A stretch of 64,000 nt of DNA from Trema orientale (GCA_002914845.1 JXTC01000390.1:118082-182081), one strand, 5' to 3'; numbered from the stretch's first letter, positions 47,602-59,448 are shown. Notes: a model not told the origin generated them from the sequence alone. A program made the numbers and translations.

Positions 47602-48537
47602 CTTGGGAACAAGATTAAAATGTTGGCGTCGATGTTGATGTCAAAGTTTTATTTTATAGATATTATTAAAAATATTGTCGATATCGAAGATATTCTAGAA
47701 AAATATTAAAATTTTTTTTAAAACTCAAAACTTTCAAGAAAAATTCTAAAAAATAATGAAACAAGTAATATTGCATAATTTATACAAGTTTTTATTTAAA
47801 AATAAAACTTATTTATACTTGATAAGACAATAAAATATACATATATAGTAGAAAAACAATCGAATTTTATTTTATAGAACAATTTTAAAATCAGCATATG
47901 TATCACACTACTTTATTTAATATATCTCATATAAATACCTTACAAATTACATCTAGTTTTAAATTACATTGAAAATAAATAAAAAATATTGATAATATAA
48001 AACAGTTCAAATACATTCAATACTAAAAAGAGTTTCAATAAGGCTGAAAGTTATAAGAGAAATCCCCGTCTTAGACCAAAATTTTTTTCAAAGTTTATGA
48101 GGGTCCTTTGTAGAGATTCCAAAATAATAAATATAAGTAGTGCAAATATTTTCATTAAATACAAATAATTCCAAAAATTTGTCGATAATCTGTAGAGAGA
48201 GAATTATGATTTATTTTTGTATTCTTTACTACTAATTTTTATTTAAAAAAAAAAAAAAAAAAAGAAGACTTAGAAAAAAATTCGACATTTCTATCGACAT
48301 ATCAAAATGTCGATGACATTGTCGCGACAATGTCCATAAATATCTCAATATTGCTCATTTTTACCGACATTTTACCAATATCGATATATCCTCGATATTG
48401 TCGACATTTTATGGATATTTCACAGATACACGAAAAAAAATATCTTTCTACCCCATATCGATGTCGAGACTTCAAAATACGGATATTATCGCGACAATGT
48501 CGATAAATATCGTGACATTTTAATCTATGCTTGGGGA
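47602..48537. mobile_element. non-autonomous hAT-like element with TGTCGATA repeats
   Basis: The core 47610-48529 (920 bp) has inverted ends CAAGATTAAAATGT and, complemented, CATAGATTAAAATGT. The flanks cttgggaa (47602-47609) and cttgggga (48530-48537) form an 8-bp duplication with one mismatch. The subterminal DNA is crowded with 'tgtcgata' and 'tatcgaca' type motifs on both strands, densest at 48285-48520. No transposase frame. Confidence 0.8.
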
Positions 48538-48590
48538 TGTCATCTTTGCTCACCGAAGCAAATACCTACCTCATAATATAAGTGAATTTT

Positions 48591-49537
48591 GGGCCAGTTT
48601 GGTTCGGGCATTTGAATGGGTATATTTGAATGAAAATAATGGAATGTGTTGTAATTGGAATGAGAGACATTTGAATGGTAACAGACTTAACGTTTGGGAT
48701 AATTTATTGGAATGGTACATTTGAACTGTGAAAATATCATAATGAAAGTTTGGCTGAGATGCTGAAATAGTCCATTCAAATTGAAAAAAGCTGAATGTGT
48801 GTTTGGATTGTTGAAACTTATTATTTGTATAGTAAAGTATCTTTTATATATTTCCTCTATTTTATATTTTACGATTTATCAATTAATAGAAATTTGTTTC
48901 TAATTTTCAATTTGATTGTTTTATTAGTGGTATTTTTTTTTCTTTAGCTGACATTTTATTAGTAATTAATTAGTTTTATTCATAGAACTAGGATCTAATG
49001 TGTGTTTCTTTCTTTTTTTTTTTTTTGAATACTCCTATACATAATAGCTTTTACATAAATATTTTTCAAATATTGACCCTACTCATTTTATCATAATTAA
49101 AAAAATAGAGGATAATTAAGTGACAGGAGAGAAATTTTTTATAAATTTCTCTTAAATAAAACTATTCTAAAAATAATAATAAAAGGATAAGTTAACTTAT
49201 AAATTAGTTTTCAAAAATATGTTTTTATTTTTCTAATGTTTTGTACTAAAGAAGATGAGATGAGATGAGAAGTGAACCGAAGTAGAGTAGTGGACGATTC
49301 GATATTGATAGTTTACTGTGAAAATTGAGGTTGAATCCTTTTTCGGGCTTACTATTGAGATAGTCCATTCAAAAAAGACTTGGATCTTACATTCTATGAT
49401 CTGAACAAAATGGACCATTTAAACAGTGAAATTCAAAATGGATCACTGAAATAAAATTGTGTGAATGGTTGAAACACAAATCCATTCAAATAGGCTTACA
49501 ATTAGAATGGTGGTAAATTGTTAAAACAAACGGACCC
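48591..49537. mobile_element. Harbinger/Tourist-like MITE
   Basis: The ends are GGGCCAGTTTGGTT and, complemented, GGGTCCGTTTGTTT, the 'GGGCC.GTTTG' style of PIF/Harbinger MITEs. The inner arms share 'catttgaatgg' and 'ccattcaaat' motifs on opposite strands. It is non-coding. The 3-base target duplication is unclear (ttt/att). Confidence 0.6.
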
Positions 49538-50668
49538 ATTATTCTTTTAACGTTACCTGTATTGTACTAAAATTGCATTTACATGTTCCCTAGAAAGAAC
49601 ACATGTATATACTTAATTTTTTTTGGGGATTTTTGAGGGGTAGTGGGGTGGGTATGGGTAACCTGCATGCCCAGTGCGTATCCTCAAACCTGTTACCTGC
49701 CCCAACTCTGCTCAAAAGGAATGTGTCCTCTCCGCCCACGTCCCGCTTCATTTACATTTTTCTGTGGGTATAGGAATTTTCATCTTTCCCTCCAAAACGA
49801 AAAAGGTGAATATTCAGTTATAAATGTTTTTGGATTTTTTTTCTTTTGGGTTTTGTGAGTTTGTTTTCGTTTTGAGAAAATGCTAAATATTATGTGTAAG
49901 AAATATGAAAAATTCTGGCACAGTGAGATTGTCTTGTGACTGTGTTTGACATTGGTAAACGATGTTACTTTAGTTTAATTTAGTGTTATTTAAGTTAGAT
50001 TATTTTATATATGTTTAAATTATTGGAGAAATATTGCGACATAAGGGAATGTCATTTTCCTCTTAAAATACTACTAGACAAGTATACTTCCCCCAACACA
50101 ATTGCAACGGGGAAATGGGTCATTATAATTATGTTGGGTAGGTGGACCTGAGTAGGAGTGATTTTGGCCACACTGATTATTTAGAACTCTTTTTTATAAT
50201 GTTTTTTTTAAGAACCAATTAAAAAAAAATCCTTATAAAAAAAAAAAGAACCAATAAAAAAAATTTGACCTCTTTTTTCCCAATCCTCTTCTGATTTTTT
50301 CTACTTCCCATTGTAAAGATGTACGATAAAATTTATTGAGGGTCCACAATCAATTGTCATTCTGAACCTATGAAATGATGAAAATATTAGTTAATTAATT
50401 AGGGCTACACTCATAAAGCTGCGTATAACGTTAGTATTCCATTCAAAAGAATAAAAAGTCAAGTGAAATTGTGTATGTACACAACATAAAAAATATGAGA
50501 ATGGACATTAGTGTCGTGGATAATGTTTATAACAATAAGGTATATGATGTATTTTTAGGCAAAAATTAACCATAATCTCATAATAAATAAATAAATGATA
50601 CTTTCAGATAACCCATTTGTAATAAAATACTTAATAGATAATGCTTAATTTAAAATTTGATATATTGA
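49538..50668. other. AT-rich DNA, no gene recognised
   Basis: No gene or element boundaries were recognised. About 49640-49760 is briefly less AT-rich. Confidence 0.45.
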
Positions 50669-51060
50669 TAATTACAAAGGGTAAATTGTAAAAAAAAAAA
50701 AAAAAATACTTTGAGGTTTAGGTGTTCAACAATTTAAACTATAAAATTTGGATTCTGCAAAATATACCCTGATATTAAAAATTTCAGAAAATTAATACTC
50801 TGGGTTGACTTATTGAATAAATTTAAGAGGTAAAAGAAAATAATATCCTCAAAATTAAAGAGAATAATAATAACTAATCTAGTTTTAATGAAGGATATTA
50901 TTCTTTTTTCGTTAATAAAATTTATCAAAGAGTCAGTTCAGGTATTAATTTCAAAAATTCTTAATTTTAGGATATTATTTTAGAGGGTCTAAACTTCTAG
51001 ATTTAAATTGTAGAACACCTAAATTTTTGGGTTTTTTTTTTATTTCACCCTAATCACAAA
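50669..51060. mobile_element. Mutator-like MITE with inverted arms
   Basis: The core 50679-51050 (372 bp) has arms of roughly 150 bases: 'gggtaaattgtaaaaa' and 'gtttaggtgttcaac' on the left mirror 'gttctacaatttaaatc', 'atttaggtg' and 'gggtgaaataaaaaa' from the right. The flanks taattacaaa (50669-50678) and taatcacaaa (51051-51060) form a 9-10 bp duplication with one mismatch, which fits Mutator-like transposition. Non-coding. Confidence 0.75.
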
Positions 51061-51943
51061 TAATAATTATTAGTTCTATGAAATGCAAAGATACCACATA
51101 AAAACATAAATGACTTAAAAGGCACGTAAGTAATAGAAGGAGTATGACAAATTTTGACCCTAAACACCCATCATTTTGTAGTTGTACTGATACTTATTAG
51201 AGAACGAATTTTGACCCTGCACCATTTTCTCTTTGTATTGATAGATATTAGATAACGTATACCCTAGGAACACCTAGCTATGCAAATAATTTTTTTTTTT
51301 TTCCTTTTATTCCAAATTTTCGTTCTTCTTTGTTGTCTTCCGGAGCCGAATCCTCTGTCTGTCCAACTACTATGAAGCCGACACGTCCGCTCTTTCACGT
51401 GCTCTCCAATTCTTCAGTGTTCTAACCGAATGCAATTTCCGTTTGATCCATTAATCAATGTTGATTAATGCTAAAGGAAAACAAACAGTCAAAAATAAAC
51501 ACAAAACAAAAATAAAATAAAAAAGAGTCCCAAATCAGAGGCGGAAATGAATAGAAGAAGTAGAGCGGCGTGGACGGCACCGACGCCGGAGTTCTCATCG
51601 GTGATGGCGTGCAAGGGCAAAAGTGCTGACGTAGCCCACGAAGACTTCGGTGACGTCAATGGGGGAGAATCAGCATGTGGAGTTGAAGATGGAGAGCAAT
51701 CGCTATTCTCTCCTCCGTTAAAGGAAATTTCTAAGGATATCAATAGAGAGAGAACTCGGTCTCTTATTTTTGATTGGGTCGATTGGGAAGGATTAACATT
51801 CTTTTTCCAAAGTTTTGACTTCTCTTTTATAGCACGCATTCTATATTCATGTATTTGTAGATTACATGAGAGAGATAGAGAGCACCAAAATCAACGGTGC
51901 TAGGAGTTCGGGGAGAAGACCCTGAAGGGAGAGGAAGAAGCAG
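51061..51943 (+). other. intergenic DNA with an unexplained coding-like island
   Basis: An open frame of 118 codons at 51547-51903 (+) begins MNRRSRAAWTAPTPEFSS. Its first half is GC-richer than the surroundings, with an internal ATG in 'gtgatggcgtgcaagg'. The last part is AT-rich and unlikely to be coding. An antisense frame of 116 codons (51489-51839) overlaps it. I recognise no family, and no intron pattern is clear. A G-box core CACGTG lies at 51396-51401. It may be a gene fragment or a chance frame. The copia element is inserted 45 bases beyond its end. Confidence 0.3.
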
Positions 51944-51948
51944 ATGAG

Positions 51949-52437
51949 TGTTAGCATGAATATATGGGATTGCAAAACCAAACACAAGCCCTAGAACATT
52001 CATCTAAAACTGACAGGAAGGGATTCATTGAGTATACCTGAGTCCATGATCAATACCGTAGTCTGGACGATGAACCGAAGGCGGAAGCGATAATAATTGA
52101 CTGTAATTGCTAGAGAGTTTGATCTTCTGTAGCCTAAAGCCTGATGTCACTCAGATGGAGTTCTCTGTAACTGATGGTAGGTGACAGAGAATTGAGCGTA
52201 CGTATTCTTTTGGCTACAGGGACTATAACCCTAATAGGTTCTTTAAATAGTTCCCTGTTGGGTATCCATTAAACCCTAATTGAGTGACTAAGAGGGGTAT
52301 CTACATTGGTATCCATACCCAATTAGATATCCTGACCCAGCCCTAATTAAATCACTTATTGGGTCTGCTTAAGAATAATATGACCCAATACAATTGATAA
52401 AATATGTGGCCCAACATAGGAAATAAAATTCCTAACA
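51949..52437 (-). repeat. copia 3' LTR
   Basis: 489 bp, TGTTAGCATG at one end and CCTAACA at the other. It pairs with 58207-58694. Confidence 0.95.
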
Positions 52438-52450
52438 ATCTCCCACTTGG
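52438..52450 (-). other. copia polypurine tract
   Basis: On the minus strand the bases just before the 3' LTR read 'ccaagtgggagatt', the plus-strand priming site of the element. Confidence 0.75.
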
Positions 52451-52949
52451 ATCACATATGAACAAAATACAATTGTATTGTAAAACTGAAGTATGGCCAT
52501 TAATACACCATATTATTCATGAATATCCCCGAAGTTGCAATTCCGTCCATCAGACATATCAGCACGAAACCAAAGCGCTCGTCGTTGCACTTATTTAGAT
52601 GGCAACTAGAACCCTCAATGATCACCATACTAATACACCCGAATGACACAGATCGAGTATGGAATGTGGCATGGAAATTACACGCAATGTGATTTACCGT
52701 GTCTATTTCTAACTGGTCTACCCGAAACTTTATTGAGATCGACCGCAGTCTTTCCCCTTTAGTGCATTACCGCAAACTTTATTGTTAACCACAATGGGAA
52801 AGCTAGAAAATATGAAATGCATCATATAATATATAATGAACAGAGTCTATAATAAAAACCATCATTAATAACCAAAGTACTGCAGTAAACAAACATAAAC
52901 AAGTGTCACACAATAAGTATCTAAACCAAATTACAAACTCCCACTAAAA

Positions 52950-54536
52950 CTACACACCATCCAAAAATACAACACCCATACGAGCAGTGTGCTCGTGAAA
53001 GACCTTAGGTGGTAAACCTTTGGTGAGCAGATCCGCTATTATAGAGTTTGTACCGATATGCTCAATTGATACTAAACGACTCTGAACTCTTTCTTTAACA
53101 GCTAGAAACTTAATGTCAATGTGTTTTGACTTTGATGAGCTCCTATTGCTGTTAGAATATAAGACTGCCGAGTTATTGTCACAATAAAGTTTCAATGGTC
53201 TCTCAATGCCATTTACTACATGCAGCCCGGTGACAAAATTTCACAGCCATATTCCCTGATTGGATGCCTCATAACAAGTTATGAATTCTGCCTCCATAGT
53301 GGAAGTAGCTACGAGTGTCTGCTTAGCACTCCTCCAGGAAATAGCTCCTCCAGCTAAAAGAAAGACATAGCCCAATGTGGATCTCTTACTGTCTAGACAT
53401 CCTGCAAAATCAGAGTCGGAGTACCCAATGATCTCCAAAATATCCGATCTCTGATAAGTGAGCATGTATTCCTTTGTTCTCTGTAAGTACCATATAACCC
53501 TCTTTGCTGCCTTCCAATGATCCACTCCAGGATTACTCATGTATCTGCCCAACATACCAACTATGAACACAAGATCCGGACGCGTACATACTTGAGCATA
53601 CATCAGACTCCCTACAGCAGAAGCATAAGGAAACTGTTGCATAGCTTCTTTATCAATATCATTCTTGGGACTTTGGCTGAGGCTAAATTTATCTCCCTTA
53701 GACACCAGAGTGTCCGTTGGTACATACTTATCCATACCAAACCTACTGAGCACTCTGTCGATATAGCTCTTTTGTGATAACTCAAGGATACCCCAAAAAC
53801 GATCTCGGTGTATCTGTATACCTAATACAAAAGAGGCGACTCCAAGGTCTTTCATTTCGAAATTCTTCGCAAGAAATCTCTTGGTATCGTGCAGTAAGCC
53901 TATATCACTACTTGCCAGTAGTATGTCATCAACATAGAGCACCAGAAAGATAAACTTACTCCCACTGAACTTATGGTATACACAATCATCAACAGGATTC
54001 ACCTCAAAACCGGACGAGAGAATTACCTCATGAAATTTGTGGTCCCATTGACGAGAAGCTTGCTTGAGACTATAGATGGACTTCTTGAGTTTGCAAACCA
54101 TAGACTTTGGATCTCCTGATACAAAGTTTTCTGGCTGTATCATATATATCGTTTCATCAATGTCACCATTGAGAAACGCCGTCTTAACGTCCATCTGATG
54201 AAGCTCAAGATCATAATGAGCCACAAGTGCCATAATTACTCTAAAAGAGTCATTCGAAGTAACCGGAGAGAAGGTCTCTTTAAAGTCAATGCCTTCCTTC
54301 TAAGTGAAGCCTTTAGCAACAAGACGTGCCTTATATCTCTCAACATTGCCTTTCGAATCCCGTTTGGTCTTAAATATCCATTTGCAACCAATGGGCTTCG
54401 AACCTTCAGGCAATTTGACGAGATCCCAAACGCCATTGTCTCTCATAGACTTCATCTCTTCATTCATGGCATCGATCCACTTTTGAGAATTGGAACTTTG
54501 TTTGACCTGTGTGAAGTTGATTGGATCATCTTCCAC
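52950..54536 (-). other. copia reverse transcriptase and RNase H region
   Basis: Reverse transcriptase shows 'LDVKTAFLNG'-like sequence near its start (here HQMDVKTAFLNGDIDE), 'KLKKSIYSLKQASRQW' and the catalytic 'YVDDILLAS'. RNase H shows 'GYSDSDFAGCLDSKRS', 'STMEAEF' and, nearer the LTR, 'KSKHIDIKF'. Fossil part of the element at 51949-58694. Confidence 0.93.
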
Positions 54537-54560
54537 TATCCCAATGTCAAACTCATATTC

Positions 54561-56387
54561 TTAGAGATAGACAATATAATCATTCGGAATCGCACTTCTC
54601 CTTTCTCTAATGGACCTATTTAAAGGCACTAGTTCTTGAGGCTGTTGAGTTTGCTCTACAGGAGCATTTACCTCAACTGGGACAGGAACCTCCTGAACAT
54701 TGTCTTGAACTGGAGCGATTGCATCTTGAACAATGATATTGTCAGGAACATGATCCTGAATGTCCTGACCATTTGTCAATAGCAACCATAGGAAGAGAAA
54801 TGAATTCCTCTTCAAAAATAATGTTCCTAATCTTATCTTCCCTCCAAACTCAATATCCTCAAGAAATTTGGTATTTCCCGTCTCAAAAAAGGACTTTATT
54901 GTGGGATCATAAAACTTATAGCCTCTGGATCTTTCAGAATACCCAACAAAATAGCAGCTTACTGTTCTTGAGTCCAGTTTCCTTTCATTGGGCCTGTAAG
55001 GCCTTGCCTCAGCTGGATAACCCCATATGTGTAAATGACTTATACTGGGCTTTCGCCCAGTCCAGAGTTCATAAGGGGTTTTAGCTACTACTTTGTTCGG
55101 TACTCTGTTAAGGATATATGCTACAGTTTTGAGTGCGTCTCCCCATAGTGATTCTGGTAAGGTGGAATGACTGATCATTCTCCTTACCATATCCTTTAGT
55201 GTCCGATTACGTCGTTCAGCAACACCATTCATGCTAGGTTTCCCAGGCATGGTGTATTGCGGGACAATGCCGCACTCTTCTAAATACTTAGCGAAAGGCC
55301 CTGGACGTTGCTCACCTGATCCGTCATACCGACCGTAGTATTCACAACCACGATCAGATTTGATAGCTTTAATTTTCTTATCAAGCTGATTTTCAACTTC
55401 AGCTTTATAAGCCTTTAATATATCCAGTGATTGTGACTTCTCATAAATTAAGTATATGTACCCATAGCGAGAATAATCGTCTATGAACGTAATAAAGTAC
55501 TGTTGTCCATTCCAAGAAGCCGTAGAGAATGGACCACAGATATCCGTATATATCAGTTCTAAGACGCTAGAACTCCTATTGGCACCTAACTTCCTAACGT
55601 TTGTCTGTTTTGCCTTTATACACTCAACGCAGACGGTAAAATCTACCAAATCAAGGGGACCAAGGATCCTATCAGACACAAGATGTTCAATTCTTTGTTT
55701 AGAAATATATCCTAAGCGTCTATGCCACAATATCGATGAGTCCTCATTAGTTAATTTTCGTTTTGTATCTCTTGAATTTACATGCAAAGTTTCATTAACG
55801 GAGGGTTGGGTATTTACCATATAAAGATTGTCAATAAGAATACTAGAACCAACAACATTTGAATTAAGCATAAGACTAAATGAATTATTTCCGAAAGAAC
55901 AAGAATAACCGAATTTGTCCAATACAGAAACTGAAACCAAATTCCGTCTTAAAGACGGTACCACAAAAGTCTCATACAAATCCAAATATTTTCCAGAATT
56001 TAAAGACAATCTAAAGTGCCCAATAGCCTCCACTGAAGCTGTTTGGCCATTGCCCATATAGATGAATCTTTCATCATCACTTGGCTTTCGGCTCCACAGG
56101 CAACCCTGCATAGAAACACTAACGTGAATAGTAGCACCCAAATCTACCCACCAAGTGTCCTTAGGTACAGAAGTTAAATTAACTTCAGAACAAACATAAA
56201 TGAGAAGCTTACCTTTCTTAACACGCCAAGCTTTATACTTAATGTATTCCTTCTTTAGGTGTTCACTTTTCCCACAAAAGAAGCAACCTTCCTCATCTTG
56301 CTTCTTCTGTGCCTTAATAGGTGGAACCCCTGCAGCTTCCTTAACTTTATCCATTTTCCTCTTCTTTGCCTTAGAGGTAGTGGTCAA
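54561..56387 (-). other. copia zinc knuckle, protease and integrase region
   Basis: It runs from the gag C-terminus with a zinc-knuckle-like '[12 protein letters not shown]', through the protease area ('[11 protein letters not shown]'), the integrase zinc-binding part ('[10 protein letters not shown]'), the integrase core ('[17 protein letters not shown]', '[13 protein letters not shown]', '[15 protein letters not shown]') and the integrase C-terminus. Fossil part of the element at 51949-58694. Confidence 0.93.
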
Positions 56388-56507
56388 GTTAGCACTTTCA
56401 GGCCTTTCAGCTTTGATTTTCTCTTCCTCCTGAACACAAATGGCTATTAATTCATTAATATTCCATTTATCCTTTTGGGAGTTGTATATGGTCTGTAGGT
56501 TCCCGTA

Positions 56508-57050
56508 CTAATTAGGAAGAGAAAGCAAAACCAATGCCACAAGTAAATCCTCACTAATTTCTAACTTGAATTCCTTAAGCTTGCCAGCCAAATGAGACAT
56601 TTGCATGATGTGCTCCCTTATATTTCCTTTGCCACTGTACCTCATTGAGATGAGTTTCTCCAAGGTACTAATCATCTCACCCTTTTCATTCTTGAGATAT
56701 AATTTCTCAAGAGCAGCAAGGAAATCCTTAGCATTTTTCTCGTTTGGCAAAGAGCCCCGTATGACTTCTAGAATAGAGCGTTTCATGATCATGACACTCA
56801 TACGATTGGACTTTTCCCAAAGCTCAAAGTTCTTTTTATCCTCAGTGGAACTTTCCTCCGTAAGAGCAAGGGGTTGGTCCTTTCTAAGTACCAGGTCAAG
56901 ATCCATACAACCCAGTACGATCATGACATTCTCTTTCCAGGACTTAAAGTTTGTGCCCGTAAGCACAAGAATAGTACTCAAGTTAGCAGAAAAATTAACA
57001 GCAGAAACTGTATAGAGAACAAAATAATACCATGAATTAAACATGCTCAC
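56508..57050 (-). other. copia gag (UBN2-type) region
   Basis: A gag-like segment with 'LTGTNFKSWKENVMIVLGC' and the helical 'LEKLYLKNEKGEMISTL' motif typical of plant copia gag polyproteins. Fossil part of the element at 51949-58694. Confidence 0.9.
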
Positions 57051-57149
57051 AACTTAAACGTCATATATAAGCATACAATATAATCACAAATATGCAAATA
57101 TGACATATATCATATAAGGTGGGCTACCATCACAAGATACCTAGCGTAA

Positions 57150-57365
57150 CATTAATAGGCCTTCCTTTGGGCCGACGTATTAACTTGCAAGTGGTACTCT
57201 TAGGTGTAATAATCAAATATTGACGGTAAATCCTGTCAAACAACAAACCTTCCTTTGGGCCGATTTATTACTCACATGGAAACCAAACAACCGTCACATA
57301 CTCATTATCACAGGTGCATTTATTGTCGTGCCAAATAACCATTTTTCTTTGGGCCGATAGTTATC
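57150..57365. repeat. 90-bp-spaced TTTGGGCCGA repeat in the copia leader
   Basis: Three copies of 'ccttcctttgggccga' or a close variant lie at about 57160, 57249 and 57344, each followed by similar AT-rich sequence. The spacing is 88-92 bases. They sit between the 5' LTR and gag. Confidence 0.7.
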
Positions 57366-57744
57366 CACATTAACAACAAACCCACAACATCTTTATACGT
57401 TAGACTAAATAAAACTACACAACAGAGGTTACTTTAGCAATATGTTGCTTTATCATGTTTAATCTAACATACAAGACAAATGGTGCAATGAAAATCATCC
57501 GAAATACCCAAGCAAATAAAATTGTTACAAGCACGAACCAAAATTAATTGAGTTTATGAAATTTATCAACTCTTAAAACCAAACAAGAGTTTTCAACGGA
57601 TAAATTTGGGTCTAACTTTAGTGGATTTGAGGTAATGAACTTAATTTATCAAGTTTTGAATTGGAACTCCTCGAATTAGGTCAAAACTGACTCAATTCTA
57701 TCCAAAACAGGACCCAAAATCTCAAATTAGATCAAAAACCAATC

Positions 57745-57950
57745 TAAAGTGGCAGAAAGGGTGGCGCTGTGGCGCCCTGAAGTGGCGTTGTGGCACCCTG
57801 AAGTGGCACTGTAGCGCCAGAGTGGCGCTGCAGCGCTGTGAAGTGGCGCTGCGGTGCCTCCTCTCGGGTTGTGGCGCTGCGGCACCACGGCCTGCACGAT
57901 ATGGTTGTGGCTCTGGTGGCACTGGGGCGCCATGGCCTGCACCAAGTGTT
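57745..57950. repeat. GC-rich GTGGCGCTG minisatellite in the copia leader
   Basis: About ten degenerate units of 'agtggcgctgtggcgcc' type (period near 17-20 bases) form the only strongly GC-rich block outside the UGT genes. The open frames through it on the minus strand (repeating 'PQRHFR'-like peptides) are by-products. Confidence 0.8.
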
Positions 57951-58187
57951 TTTTTTTTATAACCCGAAAAACTTAAGGCCAAATCCTCAAATCCGTGATT
58001 ATTAGCCTCTAATCACGTACCTTATGACCCAAAACTCAATTACTTTAACCCTCATAGCATCAAATACTCAATAAATCATGTAAAATTTCAAATCATGCAT
58101 GTAAAATCTAAACCCTAGAAAACCAAATAGGCATAGATTTTGAAAACTACAGACATGCATGAAAAACTTAATAAATTTTAACATGAA

Positions 58188-58206
58188 ATCCCGCTCTGAT
58201 ACCACT
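58188..58206 (-). other. copia primer-binding site
   Basis: On the minus strand, immediately after the 5' LTR, lies 'agtggtatcagagcggg', matching the 3' end of initiator Met-tRNA as in most copia elements. Confidence 0.85.
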
Positions 58207-58694
58207 TGTTAGCATGAATATATGGGATTGCAAAACCAAACACAAACCTTAGAACATTCATGTAAAACTGACAGGAAGGGATTCATTGAGTATACCTGAG
58301 TCCATGATCAATACCGTAGTCTGGACGATGAACCGAAGGCGGAAGCGATAGTAATTGACTGTAATTGCTAGAGGGTTTGATCTTTTGTAGCCTAAAACCT
58401 GATGTTACTCAGATGGAGTTCTCTGTAACTGATGGTAGCTTACAGAGAATTGAGCGTACGTATTCTTTTGGCTACAGGGATCATAACCCTAATAGGTTCT
58501 TTAAATAGTTCCCTGTTGGGTATCCATCAAACCCTAACTGGGTGACTAACAGGGTATCCACATTGGTATCCATACCCAGTAGAATATTCTGACCCAATCC
58601 TAATTAAATTACTTATTGGGTCTACTTAAGAATAATATGGCCCAATACAATTGATAAAATATGTGGCCCAACATAGGAAATAAAATTCCTAACA
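58207..58694 (-). repeat. copia 5' LTR
   Basis: 488 bp, TGTTAGCATG...CCTAACA as written on +. It matches 51949-52437 at about 94-95% by eye. Confidence 0.95.
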
Positions 58695-58699
58695 ATGAG

Positions 58700-59095
58700 T
58701 TGATGAGGCAGGTGTCACGTGACTTGCTCTGCCCTTTTTGTTTTTTATTTTTTATTTTTTTAAAAAAATCACCCATTGAAATCTTTTTAATTACTTGTCA
58801 ATGTGTTATTCATTGGACATGAGACAGAAAATTTAGACAGAGGATCCAGGTCGTCTTCCTTGGCCGATCTAGGTGCCAATTGATGTTTGTGGTGATTGTT
58901 ATTTCTTTTCCGTCTTTTTTCTCATGTGCGCCGTGGAGCATCTTACTTGTATTATATATTATTAGTCCCTATGTAATTACAGATGCAGTATCACCAGAGT
59001 ACCACCAGTTATACCTAATTATGAGTTTCTTTCATCTATAAGGCACAACGTGCCCACTTTAGAACTACTCAATACATATACGTACATAAATGGTA
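58700..59095. other. distal upstream region of the third UGT gene
   Basis: No gene recognised. A palindromic G-box core CACGTG lies at 58716-58721, just outside the copia element. Confidence 0.45.
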
Positions 59096-59336
59096 GTTTG
59101 AAAGAGAGAGACTCACTATACTTTACGATGATTTATGTCTATACGTGCGTGATACTGCTCCACTGTTTTGAGAGAGGCACATGCCGCTCAAATTAAACTA
59201 ATGACAACTTGTATTTTACGAATCGTTTGAAAGAAATAGTTTCTATAAGACAAATTATATGCGTCGACGTGTGTGATATTACTCCACTACTTAGAGACTC
59301 ATGCGGCTCAAATTAGACCAATATTGAAAACTTGGA
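59096..59336. repeat. tandem duplication in the promoter of the third UGT gene
   Basis: Two units with a period near 128 bases, at about 59096-59223 and 59224-59336. Both run 'gtttgaaagaga/gtttgaaagaaa', 'cgtgcgtgatact/cgtgtgtgatatt', 'ctccact', 'gctcaaattaaact/gctcaaattagacc', in the same order. They end about 175 bases before the ATG. Confidence 0.8.
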
Positions 59337-59438
59337 TATACATATGTATTTTTTTTCCAAAATAAACTTGGATAGATATTATACACAAACACACGCCACA
59401 AAACCATTTACCAATAAATCCTTGTCTCTCTTTGGTAC

Positions 59439-59448
59439 AGTATATATT
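59439..59448 (+). promoter_or_regulatory. putative TATA box of third UGT gene
   Basis: 'agtatatatt' lies about 65-70 bases upstream of the ATG. Called from motif and position only. Confidence 0.5.

Larger units (their letters stand above)
51949..58694 (-). mobile_element. nearly complete Ty1/copia retrotransposon
   Basis: A fossil in minus orientation, 6746 bp. The LTRs are at 58207-58694 (5') and 51949-52437 (3'), with a perfect 5-bp target duplication atgag at 51944-51948 and 58695-58699. The primer-binding site is the complement of 'gctctgataccact' beside the 5' LTR (Met-tRNA type), and the polypurine tract is the complement of 'atctcccactt' beside the 3' LTR. Domain order is gag (UBN2-type), zinc knuckle, protease, integrase, reverse transcriptase, RNase H, as in copia. 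About four interruptions break the reading frame, but all parts are present. The LTRs differ at roughly 27 of 488 positions by eye, about 5-6%, which at commonly used plant rates would mean a few million years. Confidence 0.95.

Noticed and set aside
57722-57982. Minus-strand frame of 86 codons with repeating PQRHFR-like peptides
   Set aside because: It is a by-product of the GC-rich minisatellite in the copia leader.
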